A stretch of DNA of 64,000 nt from Fluviicoccus sp. (GTDB lineage: Bacteria; Pseudomonadota; Gammaproteobacteria; Pseudomonadales; Moraxellaceae). The notes under the pieces are model-generated. The model was not told where the DNA came from. It made no database searches and saw nothing but the letters and a program-made list of their open reading frames with translations. Numbering within the stretch: position 1 is the first letter of the stretch; each line of letters begins with the position of its first letter. Below are positions 43,065-51,237 of this stretch, piece after piece. The DNA lies in NCBI RefSeq assembly GCF_030646115.1, contig NZ_JAUSMX010000008.1, positions 186,001-250,000 of the forward strand. The letters are read 5' to 3'. A program made the position numbers and the translations under genes.

Positions 43065-43948
43065 GGCGGCAGGCTGCCCGGCACGGGAACCGACTGCAGG
43101 GTGTCCAGCAGCGCGCGAATGGCCTTCGGCCGGGGAAAGCGCCGCCGCCACACCGCAATGATGCGTCGGTGCGGGGCGGGTTCCACGCGGACGGCTGTGA
43201 GGCTGTCGTTGAGCAGGAAGGGTTCGCCAATGGCCGGAATCAGCGTCAGGCCCAGGCCGTTGGCCACCATGTAACGCAGGGTTTCCAGCGAATTGCCGTT
43301 GGACAGCCGTGCATGGCTGACCGGGCACACGGCCAGTATCTGGTCGCGGAAGCAGTGGCCTTCGCCCAGCATCAGCATCGGGGCCTCGTTCAGTTCGGCA
43401 GCGTTGACACAGTCGCGCCCGGCCCAGGCGTGATCACGCGGCAGCAACAGCCGGAACTCTTCGTTGAACAGCGGCTGCACCTGGGTTTCCGGAAGATCGA
43501 ACGGCTCTGCCACCAGGATCACATCCAGTTCACCGTTGGCCAGTTTTTCAGTCAGCACATGGGTGTAGTTTTCTTCCAGATACAGCAGCAGCGAGGGGGC
43601 GTTGCGATGCAGCGCCGGCACCAGCGCCGGGAAGATATAAGGGGCGACGGTGAAAATGGCCCCCAGCCGCAGCGGTTGGGCGAACTCATCCCGCTCCGCC
43701 CGCGCCATGTCCTTCAACAAGTCGGCTTCCTGCAGCACACGCCGCGCCTGTTCCACCAGCCGCTCACCGGCCGGTGTCACCAGCACTTCGTGGCGATGAC
43801 GTTCAAACAGCGCCGCCCCGAATTCGTCTTCCAGTTTGCGGATGGCAATACTGAGCGTGGGCTGGGAAACAAAGCACACCCCGGCGGCGCGGGCAAAGTG
43901 TTTTACTTCCGCCAGCGTGACGAGATAGCGCAAATCGGTTAGCGTCAT
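43061..43948 (-). CDS. oxyR: Hydrogen-peroxide regulator OxyR (LysR family)
   Basis: LysR-type regulator of 295 residues. The N-terminal winged HTH reads LRYLVTLAEVKHFARAAGVC and SQPTLSIAIRKLED. The redox cysteine pair is in GEGHCFRDQILAVC, nine residues apart as in E. coli C199/C208, so peroxide sensing is well supported. Activated OxyR induces antioxidant genes. Its stop overlaps the recG start; it is divergent from an epimerase gene, with 61 bases for both promoters. Confidence 0.96.
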   Translation of the reverse strand: MTLTDLRYLVTLAEVKHFARAAGVCFVSQPTLSIAIRKLEDEFGAALFERHRHEVLVTPAGERLVEQARRVLQEADLLKDMARAERDEFAQPLRLGAIFTVAPYIFPALVPALHRNAPSLLLYLEENYTHVLTEKLANGELDVILVAEPFDLPETQVQPLFNEEFRLLLPRDHAWAGRDCVNAAELNEAPMLMLGEGHCFRDQILAVCPVSHARLSNGNSLETLRYMVANGLGLTLIPAIGEPFLLNDSLTAVRVEPAPHRRIIAVWRRRFPRPKAIRALLDTLQSVPVPGSLPP

Positions 43949-44009
43949 GGCAGGTTCATCGGCCGCCGTTGAGATGGCGCAACTTTAACATACGGATTTC
44001 ATTCCCTTT

Positions 44010-44828
44010 ATGGCAAATGTCCTGATTATCGGCTGTGGCGACACAGGCAGTCGCCTGGCGCAAATACTGGCGCAGGCCGGTCATGCCGTGACCGGTGTCC
44101 GCCGTTCCCGTGCGGCGATTCCCGGTGTGGCGATGGCACAGGCCGACATTATCCGCCCGTTTCGCCTGGATATTAGCGCGCCGGACTACGTCTTCATTCT
44201 GCTCAGCCCGGACGAGTCCTCGCGGGAGGGTTATGAGCGGACCTTCCTCACCGGTCTGGAAAACATCCGGACGGCGCTGGAGTCATGGAGTCCGAAACGG
44301 GTATTTTTCGTCTCTTCCACCAGTGTTTATGGTGAAGAGAATGGCGAGTGGGTGGATGAGGAGACCCCGCCCCGGCCCAAAGGCTTTAATGGCGCAGTGT
44401 TGTTGCAGGCCGAGGCGCTGGCCTGCCGGTTCTGGCTGACGACTGTGGTGCGTTTTGCCGGGATTTACGGGGAAGGGCGCTTGCGGTTGCTGAAGTGGGT
44501 GGAGAGCGGGCGGCCGGTCAACCCGGCGCTGTGGAGCAACCGCATCCATGTGGCGGATGCGGCGCGGTTATTGGTATTCCTGATGGAACAGCACCTTCAG
44601 GGGCGGGAGTTGGCGGAAATATATCTGGGGGTGGATGATTGCCCGGTGTTGCAGGCGGAAGTGCTGGACTGGCTGGCGGGGCGGATGGGGCTGCCTGCCG
44701 TGCCCCGCGTCGCGGCGGACGAAGCGGGTGCGAATCGCCGCATCCGGAACAGCCGCATCCGTCATTTGGGATTTGACCCGCTCTACCCGGACTATCGGAC
44801 CGGTTATCTGTCCTTGGGCTACAGATAA
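44010..44828 (+). CDS. NAD-dependent epimerase/dehydratase-like SDR (YeeZ-like)
   Basis: Extended-SDR-like protein of 272 residues. The dinucleotide motif is NVLIIGCGDTGSRLAQIL; the catalytic-like serine segment VFFVSSTSVYGEENG and WVDEETPPRP follow, and RFAGIYGEGRL and IHVADAARLLVFLM are typical of the family. The usual Tyr-x-x-x-Lys pair is incomplete (VYGEE instead of YxxxK), so catalytic activity is uncertain, as in YeeZ. Substrate unknown. A homologue is often found near oxyR/recG in related bacteria. Confidence 0.85.
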   Translation: MANVLIIGCGDTGSRLAQILAQAGHAVTGVRRSRAAIPGVAMAQADIIRPFRLDISAPDYVFILLSPDESSREGYERTFLTGLENIRTALESWSPKRVFFVSSTSVYGEENGEWVDEETPPRPKGFNGAVLLQAEALACRFWLTTVVRFAGIYGEGRLRLLKWVESGRPVNPALWSNRIHVADAARLLVFLMEQHLQGRELAEIYLGVDDCPVLQAEVLDWLAGRMGLPAVPRVAADEAGANRRIRNSRIRHLGFDPLYPDYRTGYLSLGYR

Positions 44829-44863
44829 CCGGCCGCCCCTACCTTTCAGGCAGTAGTAAAACG

Positions 44864-45244
44864 TTATTCCGTCACCATCACCCCATCCATCTCCACCAGC
44901 GCCGCGCGCGGCAGTGACGCCACACCCACCGCCGCCCGCGCCGGATACGGCTGCACGAAATAACGCGCCATGATCTCGTTCACCAGCGCAAAATGCCCCA
45001 GATCGGTCAGGAAGATATTCAGCTTGACGATGTCTTTCAGTCCACCACCGGCAGCCTCACAGACCGCTTTCAGGTTGTCAAACACCTGAACGATTTGCGC
45101 TTCAATGCCTTCCTTCAGCACCATGGTTTGCGGGTCCAGGGCAATCTGCCCGGACAGGTAGACGGTATCCCCGGCGCGAACAGCCTGGGAGTAGGTGCCG
45201 ATGGCGGCGGGGGCATGCGGCGTGTTGATAATAGTGCGGCTCAT
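44864..45244 (-). CDS. ridA: RidA/YjgF family deaminase (reactive intermediate deaminase)
   Basis: Hydrolyses enamine/imine intermediates released by PLP enzymes. Protein of 126 residues with [30 protein letters not shown], the catalytic Arg region [21 protein letters not shown], and the conserved length. In Pseudomonas and E. coli relatives, ridA lies close to spoT/recG; here the pel operon intervenes, and pelG ends 38 bases before the ridA start on the same strand. Confidence 0.95.
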   Translation of the reverse strand: MSRTIINTPHAPAAIGTYSQAVRAGDTVYLSGQIALDPQTMVLKEGIEAQIVQVFDNLKAVCEAAGGGLKDIVKLNIFLTDLGHFALVNEIMARYFVQPYPARAAVGVASLPRAALVEMDGVMVTE

Positions 45245-45282
45245 AACGTGTCCTCGGGTCAGGCAGTGAAATCAGGCCGCCA

Positions 45283-46653
45283 TTATTGCAGCATGAACGT
45301 CTTGTATTCCAGTGACTCCAGCACCCGGTCCAGAAAACGGAAGCCGATCATGATGGTGATGGTCAGCGCCGCTGCAATGCCGTAACCGTAGAATTCCGGA
45401 CCCATCCACAAAGTGACGGCAGTGAAAGCGGCATTCAGCGCCACGAACAGGCCTGTGAGAAACAGCACAATCCAGCGGTTGTCGAGGTAGAAGAAGACAT
45501 TGATGACCCCCAGTAGCACCACCTGCAAACCCGCCGAAATAAGGTTGATGAACAGCAGCGGCAGGTAAAGCGGCGAGATATGCAGCGACTCCAGAATCCA
45601 CGGCCCGGCAATGAACAGCCCGAGCGCGGCAATGGTCTGGATCTTGATGATCTGGTAAATGCCCTGACGGACCGTGAACACCATTTCATTACGCATGTCT
45701 TCAATGAATTCCAGCGACCCGCCGGAACGCACAGCGTCAAAGAATTTGTCGTAATACTCCACGAAGTCCGTTTCCATTTTCACCAGGAATACCGCCATGC
45801 CGGGAATGATGGACAGGTAAGCCAGGAATACCGGGATGTCGTAGATGACCGAGGCGCGCAGCGGGCCGATCACGGCATGGCTGGTCGGGTCATAGAACCA
45901 GAACATGAATTTGTCCAGCCAGACGCCCAGATTGTAGAAAAAGCCCACGCCCACCAGCGTCGGGTACAGGTAGCGTTTTTCGAAGAAACGGAACTCCATA
46001 AAGTGGTCGGCGGGATAGTTGCGCAAAATCAGGATCACCATGCCGGTCAGCAGCACGAACTGGCCCAGTAAAAAGCCACCCAACAGTCCTTCCAGCCCGA
46101 AAGGCCGCAGCAGCAGGGCCATGGCCACCGTGGTGGTGTAGCCGATGCCGAACAGGCTGACAATGGCCTTGTAGTGCTTCATGCCGGACAGGAAGATAGT
46201 GGCGATCCAGATGTCGCACATTACCACGAACCCGGCCAGCATCAGCAGCCGGTACATCAGCGATTGCCCCGGAAACAGGAACACCACCGCCAGTGTCGCC
46301 AGCGAACCGGACACCAGAGTTACCCACAACAGCAAACCATTGAAGTTGGGCAGGATGACGTCGGCCTTCTTCTCGAACAAGCGGTCGGCGGTGAAGCGGG
46401 TGAAGGCCAGTTGCACAAAGCCGGTGAGGATCAGGCTGAGCGAAATCAGGTAAGTGACACTGACCTGAAACTGGGTGATCAGGAAGTCGGGCACTACCAC
46501 TGACAGGCTCATCACGCCAATGACCAGGATGCCGAGAATCGACAGCACCCAGGGCCCGGAGCTGATGATGCCGGCGTAGGTGTAGGCCTGCATGACGCCC
46601 AGCAGGCTGTCGCGCTTTAGCAGCTTGCGCAGTTCAAAACCGATACCGGCCAT
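45283..46653 (-). CDS. pelG: Pel exopolysaccharide inner-membrane transporter PelG
   Basis: Polytopic inner-membrane protein of 456 residues with about 12 TM helices, of the MOP-flippase-like PelG family. Landmarks: MAGIGFELRKLLKRDSLLG at the N terminus, MCDIWIATIFLSGMKHYKAI and VYEYYDKFFDAV-like loop around residues 300-310 (ETDFVEYYDKFF). It works with PelD and PelE and PelF to move Pel polymer across the inner membrane. The start overlaps the pelF stop (TGATG), the last gene of the pel operon. Confidence 0.95.
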   Translation of the reverse strand: MAGIGFELRKLLKRDSLLGVMQAYTYAGIISSGPWVLSILGILVIGVMSLSVVVPDFLITQFQVSVTYLISLSLILTGFVQLAFTRFTADRLFEKKADVILPNFNGLLLWVTLVSGSLATLAVVFLFPGQSLMYRLLMLAGFVVMCDIWIATIFLSGMKHYKAIVSLFGIGYTTTVAMALLLRPFGLEGLLGGFLLGQFVLLTGMVILILRNYPADHFMEFRFFEKRYLYPTLVGVGFFYNLGVWLDKFMFWFYDPTSHAVIGPLRASVIYDIPVFLAYLSIIPGMAVFLVKMETDFVEYYDKFFDAVRSGGSLEFIEDMRNEMVFTVRQGIYQIIKIQTIAALGLFIAGPWILESLHISPLYLPLLFINLISAGLQVVLLGVINVFFYLDNRWIVLFLTGLFVALNAAFTAVTLWMGPEFYGYGIAAALTITIMIGFRFLDRVLESLEYKTFMLQ

Positions 46654-48200
46654 CAGCCTTTCTCCGCAGCAGGGGGCAGGGCGTTGGATTCGGCCAGCGC
46701 GCTGTGATAAACCTCCCGGTAGCGACTGAACATTTGCTCCTGGGTGTAATAACGCTCCACGCGGGCGATACCCGCCGCTTGCGCCTGCCGCCAGGCATCG
46801 TCGTCATCCAGCAGGCGGATGATGGCGTTGGCCAGCGCCTGCGGGTCGGCAATGCCAACCACGATCCCGGAGGGGCCCATCGCCTTGTCATCGGCATCCA
46901 GCCCTTCCACCAGCTGGCGGCAGGAGCCGACATCGGTGGCGACGCAGGGCACCCCGGCGGCATAACCCTCCAGGATCACCAGCGGCAGGGCTTCCGAGAT
47001 GGAGCTGAGCGCCAGCAGTCCCACTTTTGGCAGCAGTTCGTCGATTTTCTGGAAACCCAGGAATTTGACGGTGTCGGCCAGCCCCAGCCCGGTGGCCAGG
47101 GTGCGGCAGTCCCGGGCATAGGCCGGGTCTTCATCTTCCGGCCCGGCTATCCAGGCCTGCACATCCGGCAGGCGGTTGGCGACGGTGCGCATGGCGCGGA
47201 TGAAGGTCTTGATGTCCTTGATGGGCACCACCCGGCCGATCAGGCACACCGTCCGGGGAGTGCGGGCCGGGCGGTTGGCGCGCAACTTCTGCAATGCGGG
47301 CAGATTGATGCCGTTGGGGATGTTCTCGGTGCGTTCGGCCGGGGCGCCGTCCTGCACCTGCCGCAGGCGGTTGGCTTCATACAGGCTGATGATGCGGCTG
47401 GCGTTGGCGTAACACTCGCGGCCCAGAGCTTCAAAGAACCGCACCCACAGGTGGCGGAAGTAGGCCACTTCTGAAGTGTCTTTTTCCAGCACGCCGCGAT
47501 TGTCGCGAATCCATTCCGCCTGGAAGAGGTCGATCTTGCGTTCCTTGGTATAGATGCCATGCTCGGACAGCAGCAAGGGCCGCTTGGTCATCACCTTCAG
47601 CATGGCGCCCAGGAAACCGGCGTAACCGGTGGAAATGGTGTGGAAGGCGCGCACCGGGATGAAGTTTTCAGCCACTTCCATCAACCGCCACAGCGGCGCG
47701 TGCATGATGCGCACCGTCCAGAAGTAATCGACAAACGAGGGGTCGGTGCAGTGCGCCCGGTATTGTTCGGCAATGAAATTCCAGGATTCGCGGCTGTAGA
47801 GAAAGTCTTCTTCCCGGTACATGCCGCCGGCCCGGTGCTGGAGAATGTTGCCGATCAGCGACGGGCAGCCGCCGCGGGCGGCCGGGTTGCGGAACTGCTC
47901 GTGCAGGTTGCGGACTTCCTTGAACACCGCCGGGTCGCCGCGATGGCTGATGACGGGCGGCTTTTCACGGCCGTCATGCAGATAATGGGTTTCCAGATGC
48001 ACCACGTTGTCGGGTAGCGCATAGCGCATATCACCATAGTCTTCGGGGCGGCTGCCGATAAAGCACAGCGCAAAGGTGTATTCCGGAAAACCCCGGATGA
48101 TCTGGTTGACCCAGCTGGAAACGCCGCCGCTGACATAGGGGAATGTGCCTTCCAGCAGCAGACCGATATCGGCGCGGGTTCCCTGACGGATGATGCTCAT
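46653..48200 (-). CDS. pelF: Pel glycosyltransferase PelF
   Basis: Cytoplasmic GT4 glycosyltransferase of 515 residues that polymerises Pel from UDP-activated amino sugars. The N-terminal part has LLLEGTFPYVSGGVSSWVNQII and LSEHGIYTKERKI; the C-terminal nucleotide-binding part has CLIGRVVPIKDIKTFI and SISEALPLVILEGYAAGVPCVATDVG with the E-x7-E motif of GT4. ATG 48200 is preceded by GGAGGAAA and its start overlaps pelE stop as ATGA. Coupled to pelG downstream. Confidence 0.96.
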   Translation of the reverse strand: MSIIRQGTRADIGLLLEGTFPYVSGGVSSWVNQIIRGFPEYTFALCFIGSRPEDYGDMRYALPDNVVHLETHYLHDGREKPPVISHRGDPAVFKEVRNLHEQFRNPAARGGCPSLIGNILQHRAGGMYREEDFLYSRESWNFIAEQYRAHCTDPSFVDYFWTVRIMHAPLWRLMEVAENFIPVRAFHTISTGYAGFLGAMLKVMTKRPLLLSEHGIYTKERKIDLFQAEWIRDNRGVLEKDTSEVAYFRHLWVRFFEALGRECYANASRIISLYEANRLRQVQDGAPAERTENIPNGINLPALQKLRANRPARTPRTVCLIGRVVPIKDIKTFIRAMRTVANRLPDVQAWIAGPEDEDPAYARDCRTLATGLGLADTVKFLGFQKIDELLPKVGLLALSSISEALPLVILEGYAAGVPCVATDVGSCRQLVEGLDADDKAMGPSGIVVGIADPQALANAIIRLLDDDDAWRQAQAAGIARVERYYTQEQMFSRYREVYHSALAESNALPPAAEKG

Positions 48201-49213
48201 GCGGATTTTCCTCCCTGTCCCCAAAAAGCGGCGGACAATTGCAGCGGACGGGAGCGTCCCTCGGTGCGCAGGCCCTGCATCAACTGCCGGGTGGTGTCAA
48301 AGTCACCGCGCATGAAGGCCAGCTCCGCCAGATAGGGTTCGGCGCGTACCTTCGGGAAGCCCTGGCGGATGGCGGTGGCGAAGGATCCGGTGGCGCCGTT
48401 GTAGTCGCCGGTCAGCAGCCGCATGCGTCCGGAAATGACCCAGAGGCCGGTGTCCTTGACCTTCCAGGCCAGCGCTTCGTTGCAGTAAAGCTTCACCTGC
48501 GCCAGCGCGTAGCTGCGCATGTCGCCCTGCACCAGTTCTTGATAGACCATTTCCCAATACAGCTCGGCCAGTTCGCGGGCGGCCAGATAGCGGGCTTCGT
48601 CATCCCGGCCGGCCGTTTGATGGCGTTGCAGGGCGTGTTCAATGCGGTGGGTCAGTTGCTGTTCGCGGGCGTCCAGCATGCCATATGCCAGCAGCCGCAG
48701 GTCGTCGGTGCTGTCGGCCAGCGCCTCGCGCAGGATGCCGGACGATTGGCGGGTGGGGACGTCCTGTAACGCCAGCAGCGCTTTCATCCGCAGTTCAAGC
48801 GGGGCAGAGGTGTCGGCAATCTGCTGGCGGACACGGCCGGAACGCCAGCCGCTGACCGGCGTGGTCTTGGGCAGTTCGTAATGCGGGGTGGCGACGGCGT
48901 CGAAATCCTCGCGCTTGGGCAGGCGCGGCAGCCAGGCGGCGACCATGGCTCCGATGGCGAAGCCGAACAGGCCCAGCACCGGGATGAAGAAACAGAGGCT
49001 GTACAGCAGCACCAGCACCCAGCGCCGGGGCTGCTGGTAGTTGGCGGGCATCAGTGACCAGGCCAGCGGCGTGATGCAGGCGCAGGCCAGGGCATGCATC
49101 AGGAAATACTCACTGAGTACGTGCAGTTCGCGGCTGCTGGTCAGCACCAGGGCGACGGCGCCCAGCTCCAGGGTGACTGCAGCGGCGCCCAGTTTGACGT
49201 TGGTGCTAGCCAT
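48197..49213 (-). CDS. pelE: Pel inner-membrane protein PelE
   Basis: Inner-membrane protein of 338 residues. Two or three N-terminal TM segments (AAAVTLELGAVALVLTS; ALACACITPLAWSLM; LVLLYSLCFFIPVLGLFGFAIGAMVAAW) precede a cytoplasmic helical domain with TPR-like repeats (LELRMKALLALQD, DLRLLAYGMLDARE). This matches PelE, which forms the inner-membrane complex with PelD, PelF and PelG. ATG 49213 overlaps the pelD stop by 8 bases; an upstream ATG would overlap pelD further. Confidence 0.9.
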   Translation of the reverse strand: MASTNVKLGAAAVTLELGAVALVLTSSRELHVLSEYFLMHALACACITPLAWSLMPANYQQPRRWVLVLLYSLCFFIPVLGLFGFAIGAMVAAWLPRLPKREDFDAVATPHYELPKTTPVSGWRSGRVRQQIADTSAPLELRMKALLALQDVPTRQSSGILREALADSTDDLRLLAYGMLDAREQQLTHRIEHALQRHQTAGRDDEARYLAARELAELYWEMVYQELVQGDMRSYALAQVKLYCNEALAWKVKDTGLWVISGRMRLLTGDYNGATGSFATAIRQGFPKVRAEPYLAELAFMRGDFDTTRQLMQGLRTEGRSRPLQLSAAFWGQGGKSA

Positions 49214-50579
49214 GGGAACCGGTCTCCAACTGGCAGCGATCCAGCAAGGCGTGCAGCAACTCGGCCGGTTGCAGTTCGCCAATGCGTTTGGAGTGCGCCA
49301 GTACGCCGGATTCCGCCAGCGTCTTGAAGCCGAACAGGTCCTTCAGCCACTTTTCAGTGCGCAGGAAATAGCCGGTGACGGCGGCTTCGCCATCCAGCGG
49401 CATTACCGTCAGCAGGATGTCGCGGTCCGGCAGGTGCAGGTCCCAGATCACGTCCATCTGCCGGCGCTGGCGGCGGGCTTCGGCGGCCAGGTCAAAACGC
49501 AGGGCCGAGTGCGGAATCACCAGCGCGGCGACGCTCGAGTTGAGTCCGCTGATACGGAACAGGTGATCCAGACGCAGCAGTTCCGCGCCGAATTCCACCG
49601 GGCATTCCTGACCCAGCAACAATTGCAGCACTTCGAAACTGGCCTCGGGCACCCCGATGCTGTCGCTGTAGTAGCCCAGGATGACGCCCATGAACTGCAG
49701 GGTTTCCGGGTTCAACGACAGGAAGGGCAGACGCTCCACCACCAGAATGCCGAAACAGCGTCCGTCGGCCGCCAGCAGCGGGGCGGCCACCAGATAAGCA
49801 GTTCGGGCCTTTTGCAGCGAGTCGGTCTGGATATGGCACAGCTCCTTGCCGTCCAATGCATAGGTTATCAGTGGGTCGCTGGCGTTGAGCGGGCTGACTT
49901 CCCCCAGCGAAGCTACCGGCCGGATGCTGACCCGGCCGTCGGTGACGCTGTGCAGGCTGGCGACTTCCAGCTGGCAGTTCTGGCTGAGCAGGTTGAGCAA
50001 GGTGGCGGCTTGAGGCAGATCGTGCGGGTTGCGGACCGGCTCATTGGCCAGGCCGCGCCGCAGCGCCATCAGCGAGTCGCGCAGGGTCAGCGGCTTCACC
50101 AGCAGATCCTGTTCCAGCCGTTCGTGCGAGAGTTTCAGCAGGTAATGCCGCCGCGTCAGCGATTCCAGACGTTCATTCAGGTAGACGTTGGCTTCGCGCA
50201 CCCGCTGCAAGCGCGAGGTCCAGATGTCGGAAAATTCCCCGGCAATCAGGCTCAGCACCAGCCCGCCCATGAAGTACTCGGACGGGAAGGCTGACGGGGT
50301 GGCGGCGATGGCCTGCTGCAGCACCCAGCCGCCGGCCATCAGGCCGATGGAGCCGAAGGCCGCCAGCGTGCCGTAACGCAGCGCCAGCACCGTACACACC
50401 AGCCACAGCCAGGGAAAGGCCAGCTGGATCAGCAACGGGTCCTGCGGGTGCGTCCAGGCCGCCAGCGCCATGCTGCCCAGGGTAAAGAGCAGCACTTCAT
50501 AAACCGCCTGGCGGCTGTACTGTTTGGGCGCAAACCAGATGGCCAGGCGGCTCGGGGTCAGGGTGGGCATACCAATCAT
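49206..50579 (-). CDS. pelD: c-di-GMP receptor PelD
   Basis: Inner-membrane protein of 457 residues that switches on Pel synthesis when it binds c-di-GMP. Four TM helices (about 25-115) are followed by a short helix, a GAF domain (about 165-310) and a degenerate GGDEF domain. The inhibitory-type c-di-GMP site RxxD is R373-Q-M-D376 in QRRQMDVIW, close to R367/D370 of P. aeruginosa PelD; the GGDEF active-site motif is absent. The start at 50579 has AGGA a few bases upstream. Confidence 0.93.
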   Translation of the reverse strand: MIGMPTLTPSRLAIWFAPKQYSRQAVYEVLLFTLGSMALAAWTHPQDPLLIQLAFPWLWLVCTVLALRYGTLAAFGSIGLMAGGWVLQQAIAATPSAFPSEYFMGGLVLSLIAGEFSDIWTSRLQRVREANVYLNERLESLTRRHYLLKLSHERLEQDLLVKPLTLRDSLMALRRGLANEPVRNPHDLPQAATLLNLLSQNCQLEVASLHSVTDGRVSIRPVASLGEVSPLNASDPLITYALDGKELCHIQTDSLQKARTAYLVAAPLLAADGRCFGILVVERLPFLSLNPETLQFMGVILGYYSDSIGVPEASFEVLQLLLGQECPVEFGAELLRLDHLFRISGLNSSVAALVIPHSALRFDLAAEARRQRRQMDVIWDLHLPDRDILLTVMPLDGEAAVTGYFLRTEKWLKDLFGFKTLAESGVLAHSKRIGELQPAELLHALLDRCQLETGSHG

Positions 50580-50595
50580 CTATCCTGCATCAAAT

Positions 50596-50617
50596 GTAGG
50601 TCGGGCTTCAGCCCGAC
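50596..50617. repeat. Half copy of the GTAGGTCGGGCTTCAGCCCGAC repeat
   Basis: Identical to the left arm of the element at 32847-32868. The right arm is missing and is replaced by a small palindrome built on CCGGCCGG. It lies between pelC and pelD, inside the pel operon. Confidence 0.8.
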
Positions 50618-50669
50618 ATCTTCCGGCCGGAGAAGATCTCCGTCGGAGGCAACACCGGACTGCCGAGTC

Positions 50670-51209
50670 TCAGCGTGCCGGAACCAGCGCTTCATCCAAC
50701 AACTGGTTGACGACCTTCTGCGCCACGCCGCTGACGGCTTCACGGCTCCAGCCGGTGCGGGCGGCGCTGCCGCTCCAGATCACCTGGCCGCTGCTGAGGT
50801 CGGTGATGCTAAGGGTGATACCGGCGGCCGGTTCCCCGTCCAGGCCCACCTTGTAACGCCATTCATCCACGCTGCCGGAAACGGCATAACGCGCCTGTTG
50901 TTCCTTGGCCCACACCATCGCCTTTTCCTGACCGGCGCGGTCGGCCTGCTCCAGCAGCGCATCGCCGGAGCGGGCTGCCGGCCAGACGCTCAGGTTCTGC
51001 ACGCCATGCACGCGCAGCAGGCTGGCCGTCAGGCTGTCGAGGCGGGCGCCGGCCTGCGGGGTTTCGGTGTTGTTTACGGCAGGCAGCAGTACCCAGGCGG
51101 CCTTCAGGTCCACGCCCGGCGCGCGGGTGGCGGACAGCGTCGAGCAACCGGCTGCGCCAAGCAGGCTGCCGGCAAGCAGGGTGGTGACAAACAGTTTTGC
51201 AGTGTTCAT
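50670..51209 (-). CDS. pelC: Pel outer-membrane lipoprotein PelC
   Basis: Lipoprotein of 179 residues with lipobox LGAAGC (Cys22), which in P. aeruginosa forms a 12-mer ring under the outer membrane that guides the polymer to PelB. The rest has an alpha/beta layout with ITLSITDLSSGQVIWSGSAARTGW near the C terminus. ATG 51209 has GAGGA eight bases upstream; ATG 51215 is too close to it. It lies between pelB and pelD in the operon. Confidence 0.93.
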   Translation of the reverse strand: MNTAKLFVTTLLAGSLLGAAGCSTLSATRAPGVDLKAAWVLLPAVNNTETPQAGARLDSLTASLLRVHGVQNLSVWPAARSGDALLEQADRAGQEKAMVWAKEQQARYAVSGSVDEWRYKVGLDGEPAAGITLSITDLSSGQVIWSGSAARTGWSREAVSGVAQKVVNQLLDEALVPAR

Positions 51210-51237
51210 GGGCATATCCTCGGGTGAATCGGTGTTG

